Source: Candidatus Woesearchaeota archaeon | Lineage (GTDB): Archaea; Nanobdellota; Nanobdellia; Woesearchaeales; WJKV01 | DNA length: 10,724 nt | Direction of reading: 5' to 3' | Assembly: GCA_019323355.1 (NCBI GenBank) | Contig: JAHWHI010000070.1 | Coordinates: 1 to 10,724, forward strand | In this document: positions 5,965 to 10,724 of the stretch, piece after piece | Position numbering within the stretch: position 1 is the first letter of the stretch | Layout: the number at the start of each line of letters is the position of its first letter | The notes under the pieces: generated by a model | Databases searched by the model: none | What the model was told of the DNA's origin: nothing | The model's input: the letters and a program-made list of their open reading frames with translations, nothing else | Translations under genes and position numbers: made by a program

Positions 5965-6555
5965 TTAACCTTGATTCTGCTGCTGGTTCCGATTGCCTCT
6001 ATCACCGCGCACAATTATGCCGATGAAAACAGCAATACCAATCAAGAAAAGGATAGTGGCAACCCACTCCTCTTTCCAGTTCGCACCAAGGAAATCCATT
6101 ATTCTCTGCAGCCAGCCAATAGCATGCAGAATAATCAGCAAAATGACAATAAAGATTCCAGGAAGGAAGACATAGATGAACCATTTGTGTCCAGGTTCTC
6201 CAGCTTTTGTAAACTTCATTATTCCTCCTTCTCCAACAAACAAGCTTATTGTGATTAAGAAGAATGCTACAACAACAATCACGATAACAAAGTTAGCGAT
6301 TGCCTGGTTGATGATAGAAACAACTTTTGTTGCTCCAACAACAAGGACAGCGATTGCAAAGGCAACTATCGCGTTAAGACTTCGTTTTGGTTCTCCTGGT
6401 GATTCCTCTCCGAGAACTTTTGTCTTGTCAAGGATTGCATACAACAATGCGAACACAAGAAGAAACGGAAGAATTACATCATAGAAACCTAATCTACGCA
6501 TGAATTCAACAACACCACCAAAAACTGTCTGTTCTACCATCCTCTGAAGTTTCAT
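5965..6555 (-). CDS. Five-TM membrane protein, LPF/YA-L-KT family, first gene of the minus-strand block
   Basis: The 196-residue product has membrane segments at about 25-42, 60-75, 85-107, 125-147 and 164-183. Segment 1 carries VILPFLLVF then LYAILDKTKVLG, the family signature; segment 2 begins NAIVAFAIA, as in the 3473-4099 protein. It lacks the GT-D-DG-LGGA-PDVVEI loop of the two central paralogues. The tail reads VRGDRGN followed by Gln and Asn. The start is uncertain: ATG 6555 has AAGGA upstream, but ATG 6540 (Met6) aligns better with the 5473 start of its paralogue. The nearest TATA box (6568-6578) would start transcripts near 6547, also favouring 6540. A second AT-rich box at 6600-6610 reads in both directions and could serve 6555. 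Function is not recognised. Confidence 0.82.
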   Translation of the reverse strand: MKLQRMVEQTVFGGVVEFMRRLGFYDVILPFLLVFALLYAILDKTKVLGEESPGEPKRSLNAIVAFAIAVLVVGATKVVSIINQAIANFVIVIVVVAFFLITISLFVGEGGIMKFTKAGEPGHKWFIYVFLPGIFIVILLIILHAIGWLQRIMDFLGANWKEEWVATILFLIGIAVFIGIIVRGDRGNRNQQQNQG

Positions 6556-6567
6556 ATGCGTTCCTTG

Positions 6568-6578
6568 ATTTATAAATG
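6568..6578 (-). promoter_or_regulatory. TATA box for the 5965-6555 and YkgJ-like pair
   Basis: The minus strand reads CATTTATAAAT, a good archaeal TATA element. It is one half of a divergent promoter whose other half lies at 6600-6610. Confidence 0.5.
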
Positions 6579-6585
6579 TTTTGGT

Positions 6586-6598
6586 TTGGCAAAGCCAA
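6586..6598. promoter_or_regulatory. Perfect 13-bp inverted repeat between divergent TATA boxes
   Basis: TTGGC-AAA-GCCAA is a perfect palindrome of five-base arms around three bases. It lies between the minus-strand TATA box (6568-6578) and the plus-strand TATA box (6600-6610), where a bound regulator could affect both promoters. It is also the only G+C-bearing patch in an AT-rich gap. Operator function is inference. Confidence 0.35.
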
Positions 6599-6599
6599 G

Positions 6600-6610
6600 A
6601 TTTATATAAG
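6600..6610 (+). promoter_or_regulatory. TATA box of the translin-gatCA operon
   Basis: ATTTATATAAG is centred about 27 nt before the ATG at 6631, the spacing expected of a leaderless archaeal transcript. No Shine-Dalgarno precedes that ATG. Confidence 0.6.
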
Positions 6611-6630
6611 AAACAAAATTAACATCAGCT

Positions 6631-7203
6631 ATGATAAACAGAGCATATTTCAAAGAAATAAAAAAAGAGATGGAAAAGTATGATGCAAAGAGAGAGGACC
6701 TTATCAAGAAGAGCAGGGATGTGATAAAGTTTTCAAAAGAGATAATCTATGCGATCCACAGGAAAGATCTTAAATCTGCAGAAGAAAGTGTTAAGAAAAT
6801 AGATAAAGCTCTTTCTGATATGACAAAAGAAGTCAAGAAAGACCCAAAGCTTGACATCGGCTCCTACAGGGTTGCTGTGCAGGAGTATGTAGAAGCATTA
6901 TGCTATTTTGCATTTGTGAAAAACAAGAAACTGCCGACACATAAAGACCTGGGGGTCACTTCAGAATATTATCTTCTTGGCTTGTGCGACCTTACAGGAG
7001 AGCTAGTTCGAAAAGCAATAAACAGTGCTATCAAAGGAGATACAAAGCCAGCTTTTGAAATTAAGGATTTTGTCGAAGAACTGTACAATGAACTCATGCT
7101 TTTTGATTTCAGAGGGGGAGAGTTGAGGAAGAAGTTTGATTCTATCAAATACGACTTGGGAAAACTGGATCAGCTGGCATTTGATATAACTGTCAAGAAA
7201 TGA
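6631..7203 (+). CDS. Translin/TRAX-family RNA-binding nuclease
   Basis: The 190-residue all-helical protein matches the translin family in length and in its marks: YLLGLCDLTGELVRKAIN (114-131), the FVEELYNEL stretch (147-155), and the closing LRKKFDSIKYDLGKLD (165-180). Translin and TRAX form the C3PO complex, an octameric RNA-binding assembly in which TRAX is the Mg-dependent endoribonuclease; archaeal homologues form homo-oligomers with RNase activity. The TRAX catalytic acids are described as E-x2-E plus D-x3-E, and here E85/E88 and D120/E124 fit that spacing, so an active nuclease is likely. It is the first gene of an operon: its stop is 3 nt before the first gatC ATG. The TATA box at 6600-6610 and lack of a leader make ATG 6631 the natural start. 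The physiological RNA substrate is unknown. Confidence 0.92.
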   Translation: MINRAYFKEIKKEMEKYDAKREDLIKKSRDVIKFSKEIIYAIHRKDLKSAEESVKKIDKALSDMTKEVKKDPKLDIGSYRVAVQEYVEALCYFAFVKNKKLPTHKDLGVTSEYYLLGLCDLTGELVRKAINSAIKGDTKPAFEIKDFVEELYNELMLFDFRGGELRKKFDSIKYDLGKLDQLAFDITVKK

Positions 7204-7206
7204 TGC

Positions 7207-7449
7207 ATGATGGCAAAAGTAGATCCTGACAAGATAAGAAAGCAAGCTAAAGAGATAATGGACGAATTTATTTCTGCGCTAGACAAATGTCCAGAAGCAA
7301 AGGAATTAAGTTTTGGCGCGCGACGTGAAACGAACCAGAGAAAAGCCGGCAAAAGCAAGTACGAAGATACTGATTTCAGGGATAAAGTACTAGAGAATGC
7401 TCCTAAAGTCGAAGATGACCAGATAGTTGCTGAGAAGAAGAAATGGTAA
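7207..7449 (+). CDS. gatC: Asp/Glu-tRNA amidotransferase subunit C (GatC)
   Basis: This 80-residue protein has the C-terminal GatC pattern FRDKVLENAPKVEDDQIV (58-75), then EKKKW. GatC is the small belt subunit that wraps GatA and GatB in the GatCAB complex, which amidates Asp-tRNA(Asn) and/or Glu-tRNA(Gln) in the cytosol. The N-terminal helix (VDPDKIRKQAKEIMDEF) matches the usual VD-x-I-x-K-x-A opening. Two ATGs in a row (7207 and 7210) are possible; the choice changes one residue. No clear Shine-Dalgarno is seen, and the start is 3 nt after the translin stop, so coupled translation is likely. The last seven nt overlap the start of gatA, which supports the assignment. Confidence 0.88.
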   Translation: MMAKVDPDKIRKQAKEIMDEFISALDKCPEAKELSFGARRETNQRKAGKSKYEDTDFRDKVLENAPKVEDDQIVAEKKKW

Positions 7450-8822
7450 GCATACAACAAAAACTGGAAATGATCCGGAATGGAGAGATGAAAGCAGAGG
7501 ATAACATCTCTGGATTTCTTGAGGCCATAAAAAAAAAGAACAAGGAGATCAATGCGTTCCTTTACATCCATAAGACTGCAATAAACGAAGCAAGAGCATT
7601 GGATAAAAAGATAAGAGAGAAAGGTAAAGTAGGAAAACTGGCTGGACTTGCTATTGCTGTGAAAGCGAACATCAGTGTCAAGGGAATGCCGATATCCTGC
7701 GGATCACAGACATTGAAGAATTATCAAGGAACGTTTGATGCAGATGTCATTGAAAAGATAAAGGCAGAGGATGGAATCATCATCGGCATTACAAACTGCG
7801 ACGAGTTCGGGTGCGGCTCCTCTGGAGAGAACAGTGCATTCGGTGCAACTGATAATCCTGCCTGCCTTGGAAAGATTCCAGGAGGGAGCAGTTCTGGAAG
7901 CGCTGCTGCTGTTGCAGGTGACATGTGCGACATTGCGCTTGGTTCTGACACTGGAGGAAGCATCAGAAATCCTGCATCGCACTGTGGTATTGTGGGATTA
8001 AAACCTAGTTATGGCCGAGTTTCCCGTTATGGGCTTATTGATCTTGCAATGAGCCTCGACCAGATAGGACCATTGTGCAAAGAAGTTTATGGAGCTGCAT
8101 TGATGATGGAAGTCATCTCTGGAAAATCTGATCATGACCCAACTACTTATGATAAACCGATCCTAAATTATACTCAGTTCAAGACCCCAAAAGAAATAAC
8201 AATAGGTGTGCCAGCATGGTCCAAAGAATTGTGCAAAGATCAGGAGATATTAGAACTTATTGATCTGACAATAATCCGTCTTGCAAAAGAGCTGGGGATT
8301 GAGCCAAAGAAGATAAAACTAAAATATATTGATTTGGCAATACAAACTTATTATCCATTGGTGTATGTTGAATTTTTCTCTGCGACCAGGAAGTTTGACG
8401 GAAGAAGATACGGAAAGAAGATTGAAGAAGCCTGCGGAGAGGAAGTCCTGAGAAGGTTGCTCGGCGGAGAGACTATCAGTGCTGCAGAGTATGAAGGAAG
8501 ATACTATCGCAAGGCATTGGAAGTCAGAGAACTTATCAAGAAAAGTTTCAGAGAGGCGTTTGAAGAGGTTGATGTCTTGTTAGATATTACAGTACCGTCG
8601 CTGCCGCACAGCCTTGGGACAAAGATAGAGGATCCAAAAGTCATGTATGCTTATGATGTTTTCACTGTCCCTGCGAATCTTGCAGGTATCTGTGCAGGCG
8701 TTGTAAAGGCCGGAGAGATAAGGGGGGTTCCTGTCGGACTGCAAGTGATGGCTGACGCTTTCAGGGAGGATCTTATTTTCAATATCATGAAAGTGCAAGA
8801 AGATTTGGGGAGGAAAAAATGA
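7443..8822 (+). CDS. gatA: Asp/Glu-tRNA amidotransferase subunit A (GatA)
   Basis: The 459-residue protein is an amidase-signature enzyme. The Ser-cisSer-Lys triad is visible as K74 (AVKANI), S149 (GGSSSGS) and S173 (GSDTGGSIR); the 75- and 24-residue spacings equal those of the well-studied GatA triad K79-S154-S178. The conserved NCDEFGCGSSGENSAFG stretch (118-134) precedes it. GatA hydrolyses glutamine (or asparagine) and feeds ammonia through GatB to the charged tRNA. Length is usual for archaeal GatA (about 450-480). ATG 7443 overlaps the gatC stop by seven nt, and the TGA overlaps the next gene by four (ATGA). gatB is absent from the window, so it must lie elsewhere. An unrelated amidase is unlikely given adjacency to gatC. 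Confidence 0.96.
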   Translation: MVSIQQKLEMIRNGEMKAEDNISGFLEAIKKKNKEINAFLYIHKTAINEARALDKKIREKGKVGKLAGLAIAVKANISVKGMPISCGSQTLKNYQGTFDADVIEKIKAEDGIIIGITNCDEFGCGSSGENSAFGATDNPACLGKIPGGSSSGSAAAVAGDMCDIALGSDTGGSIRNPASHCGIVGLKPSYGRVSRYGLIDLAMSLDQIGPLCKEVYGAALMMEVISGKSDHDPTTYDKPILNYTQFKTPKEITIGVPAWSKELCKDQEILELIDLTIIRLAKELGIEPKKIKLKYIDLAIQTYYPLVYVEFFSATRKFDGRRYGKKIEEACGEEVLRRLLGGETISAAEYEGRYYRKALEVRELIKKSFREAFEEVDVLLDITVPSLPHSLGTKIEDPKVMYAYDVFTVPANLAGICAGVVKAGEIRGVPVGLQVMADAFREDLIFNIMKVQEDLGRKK

Positions 8823-9769
8823 CACATCCAGCTGTTGAAAATGTAATCAAGAATTGTCTGAAATTAAAAAAAGGAGAGTCGCTGTTGATACTCGCTGATA
8901 CAAAGAGCAGTGATATCGGAATGTTCTTTTTCCAGAATGCTATGCAGCTTTCTGCTGACATAGGTTTCAAACTGGATTATCTAGAGATGCAGCCAACAAC
9001 AAATGATGGAGCTGAGCCTGCAGAAGAAATCGCTCAACAAATGAGCATGTTTCATGTTCTAATTATGGTGACAACATATTCATTATCGCATACTGATGCT
9101 ACAAAGGCTGCACTCAAGAGAGGGGCACGTGTGGCGTCAATGCCTGGAGTGACAATGGATATGATCAAGCGTACACTTTCAATGGATTATAATGAAATTG
9201 AAAAATTATCCCAAAAAATTGCAAAAGATTATGAAGGAAAGGATAAGATTCATATTCGGACTGAAAAAGGAACAGATTTTACATTCTCTATCAAGGACAG
9301 GCCATTATTCCTAGATACTGGAATTTTTGATTCACAAGGGACATTAGGAAATCTTCCTGCTGGAGAGGTCGCTTTTGCCCCAATTGAAGACAGTGCCAAC
9401 GGCGTCCTGATTGTCGACGGATCAATGGATCCAATCGGAAAGTTAAAAGATGATTTGAAACTCAAATTTACAGATGGAAAAGTTGTATCTGTAGAAGGAC
9501 CAGATGCTGATAAATTAAATAAATTTCTAAACAATGAAAAGAACAGAAATATTGCCGAGTTTGGCATCGGTACAAACCCAAAAGCAAAGATCACTGGAAA
9601 TGTTCTTGAAGATGAAAAAGTGATGGGAACAATACATATTGCCATCGGGTCCAACACGAATTTCGGTGGCAAGAATAAAGCAAACGTACATTTTGATGGA
9701 ATTGTCATGAAACCGACTGTGCTGGCAGACGGGCTGTGCACAATGAAAGACGGAGAATTTAATTTCTAG
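8819..9769 (+). CDS. M29-family (thermophilic-type) metallo-aminopeptidase
   Basis: The 316-residue protein resembles the M29 aminopeptidases (AmpS/AmpT type), cytosolic two-metal exopeptidases that release N-terminal residues from peptides. Likely metal ligands are E183 (PAGEVAFAP), E247 (AEFGIG), H273 (GTIHIAIG) and H291/D293 (VHFDG); the order and the H-x-D pair match the family, whose ligands are two Glu, His, and H-x-D. It is shorter than the usual bacterial members of about 410 residues, with a reduced N-terminal domain, a form also known in archaea. The start ATG overlaps the gatA stop by ATGA, so it belongs to the translin-gatC-gatA operon; a functional tie to tRNA amidation is not obvious. 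Substrate preference cannot be read from sequence. Confidence 0.88.
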   Translation: MTHPAVENVIKNCLKLKKGESLLILADTKSSDIGMFFFQNAMQLSADIGFKLDYLEMQPTTNDGAEPAEEIAQQMSMFHVLIMVTTYSLSHTDATKAALKRGARVASMPGVTMDMIKRTLSMDYNEIEKLSQKIAKDYEGKDKIHIRTEKGTDFTFSIKDRPLFLDTGIFDSQGTLGNLPAGEVAFAPIEDSANGVLIVDGSMDPIGKLKDDLKLKFTDGKVVSVEGPDADKLNKFLNNEKNRNIAEFGIGTNPKAKITGNVLEDEKVMGTIHIAIGSNTNFGGKNKANVHFDGIVMKPTVLADGLCTMKDGEFNF

Positions 9770-9780
9770 AAACCGAAGAG

Positions 9781-9789
9781 TTTATTAAT
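9781..9789 (+). promoter_or_regulatory. TATA box of the aspS promoter
   Basis: TTTATTAAT is centred about 28 nt before the ATG at 9813, fitting a leaderless transcript. It falls in the 43-nt gap after the M29 gene, so aspS can be expressed apart from the operon upstream. Confidence 0.55.
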
Positions 9790-9798
9790 GGTTTCTTG

Positions 9799-9804
9799 TT
9801 TTTT
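9799..9804 (+). terminator. Possible oligo-T terminator after the M29 gene
   Basis: A run of six T lies 30 nt after the stop at 9769, within the T-rich gap before aspS. It could end the translin-gatCA-M29 transcript. There is no hairpin, and the same bases lie inside the aspS promoter, so the call is weak. Confidence 0.25.
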
Positions 9805-9812
9805 GCTCTACA

Positions 9813-10724
9813 ATGAAAAGGACACATACATGCGGGGAACTTGTAAAAAAGGATATCGACAAAAAGGTAGTTCTACAAGGCTGGGTCCATAAAAGAAGGG
9901 ATCACGGCGGAATCATTTTCATAGATTTGCGGGATCGGTATGGCCTGACGCAAGTTGTCTTTGATCCAAAGCACGAGAAAAAGACACACGAGCTTGCAGA
10001 CACATTACGGAGAGAGGATGTGATTGAAGTAGAAGGTAAAGTGCGCGGAAGACCAAAGGATATGATCAACAAGAAACTGCATACTGGAGAGGTTGAAGTA
10101 ATAATCCACGATCTTATCATACTCAACAAGGCAGAGACTCCTCCGATTGAAGTTGATGATCACAAAGTCGCAAGCGATGAAATCAGATTAAAGTACAGAT
10201 ACATTGATCTGCGAAGGCCTCAGATGCAGAGCTATTTCATCGCAAGGCATAAGGCGAGCATCGCAGCCAGGAATTATCTTGCTTCACAGAATTTTCTGGA
10301 GATAGAAACTCCATTCTTTGTGAAGAGCACGCCAGAAGGTGCACGAGACTATGTTGTTCCATCAAGAGTGAATCCTGGACAGTTCTATTCACTGCCGCAG
10401 TCGCCTCAGCTCTACAAGCAACTGCTGATGGTCGCTGGATTCGACAGATATTTTCAGTTGGCGAGATGCATGCGGGACGAAGACCTCCGTATCGACAGGC
10501 AGCCAGAGTTCACGCAGATAGATATTGAGATGACATTCGCAGAACAGAATGATGTTCTTGCAGCTATCGAAGGAACTGTAAAAGCGATCTTCAAAGAAGC
10601 TGCTGGAAAGGATATCAAGATCCCGTTCAAAAGAATGCCCTACAAAGAAGCAATGGACAAATACGGAATTGACAAGCCAGACCTGCGTTTTGGACTGGAA
10701 TTAGTGGACATATCTGAAGAAGCA
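9813..10724 (+). CDS. aspS: Aspartyl-tRNA synthetase, bacterial type (C-terminus cut by window edge)
   Basis: 304 codons are visible; bacterial-type AspRS has about 590, so roughly half is missing. The N-terminal anticodon-binding OB fold (about 1-105) carries GWVHKRRDHGG and FIDLRDRYGLTQVVFDP. The catalytic domain follows: FLEIETPFF with STPEGARDY, LPQSPQLYKQLLMVAGFDRYF, and class II motif 2 with RDEDLRIDRQPEFTQ. The KPDLRFG near the end marks entry to the bacterial GAD insertion, which archaeal/eukaryotic AspRS lack. The enzyme charges tRNA with aspartate in the cytosol. Position 31 is His (RRDHGG); in bacterial-type AspRS, His here rather than Leu is tied to non-discriminating enzymes that also charge tRNA(Asn), which would feed the GatCA encoded upstream. 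The bacterial type in an archaeal setting suggests old transfer. Confidence 0.95.
   Translation, partial: MKRTHTCGELVKKDIDKKVVLQGWVHKRRDHGGIIFIDLRDRYGLTQVVFDPKHEKKTHELADTLRREDVIEVEGKVRGRPKDMINKKLHTGEVEVIIHDLIILNKAETPPIEVDDHKVASDEIRLKYRYIDLRRPQMQSYFIARHKASIAARNYLASQNFLEIETPFFVKSTPEGARDYVVPSRVNPGQFYSLPQSPQLYKQLLMVAGFDRYFQLARCMRDEDLRIDRQPEFTQIDIEMTFAEQNDVLAAIEGTVKAIFKEAAGKDIKIPFKRMPYKEAMDKYGIDKPDLRFGLELVDISEEA

Noticed and set aside
5950..6484. Plus-strand open frames across the 5965-6555 gene
   Set aside because: They are antisense to a hydrophobic protein with paralogues in the same window, and show no ribosome binding site or family marks.
3473..6555. Assignment of the five-TM block to an archaellum, type IV pilus or ABC transporter
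   Set aside because: No Walker motifs, secretion ATPase, prepilin signal or FlaJ/TadC-like protein is present in the window; the coiled-coil resemblance to FlaC/D/E alone is too weak.
7170..7571. 133-codon minus-strand open frame across gatC and the start of gatA
   Set aside because: It is opposite two well-supported, overlapping genes and shows no recognisable domain.
9250..9741. 163-codon minus-strand open frame
   Set aside because: It lies wholly opposite the M29 aminopeptidase, which has clear family motifs; composition (Ser/Phe/Pro) is that of an antisense shadow.

Overview
The window reads as the chromosome of an archaeon, most likely a small-genome lineage of the DPANN group (Woesearchaeota/Pacearchaeota-like). 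The grounds are: archaeal TATA boxes about 27-28 nt upstream of start codons with little or no leader (2736, 6631, 9813); a translin/TRAX-family gene; a very small archaeal-type GatC; a type II membrane surface protein with an ITGKAV stretch just after its membrane anchor; and a tandem sigma-region-4-like HTH protein. The lineage is inference from family recall, not from a search. No rRNA, tRNA, CRISPR array or insertion sequence was seen, and the window is gene-dense.

Region 1 (1-2542, minus strand): a two-gene operon. A GTG-started protein with two homologous HTH repeats overlaps by ATGA with a large single-pass surface protein whose C-terminus runs off the left edge. Region 2 (2543-2735) is a 193-bp, very AT-rich divergent promoter region carrying about four copies of a 14-bp motif at roughly 21-bp periodicity.

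Region 3 (2736-6555): on the plus strand, a leaderless gene for a cytosolic coiled-coil protein with a UBA-like helical head. It meets tail to tail, 2 nt apart, with a minus-strand block of four related five-TM membrane proteins (3473-4099, 4107-4736, 4832-5473, 5965-6555). The block is interrupted only by a membrane-anchored YkgJ-type cysteine-cluster protein (5533-5937). All four share a first-TM signature around LPF-hydrophobic-YA-L-K-L. This paralogous block plus the coiled-coil partner is the best candidate for an undescribed membrane system in the window; its function cannot be read from the sequence.

Region 4 (6631-9769, plus strand): a tightly packed operon of a translin/TRAX-family RNA nuclease, gatC, gatA and an M29-type aminopeptidase, with coding overlaps at gatC/gatA and gatA/M29. 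Region 5 (9813 to the right edge): aspS with its own leaderless promoter, of the bacterial type and cut by the window end. GatCA, together with an AspRS carrying His31 in the anticodon-binding domain, suggests tRNA-dependent Asn-tRNA(Asn) formation; gatB must lie elsewhere.
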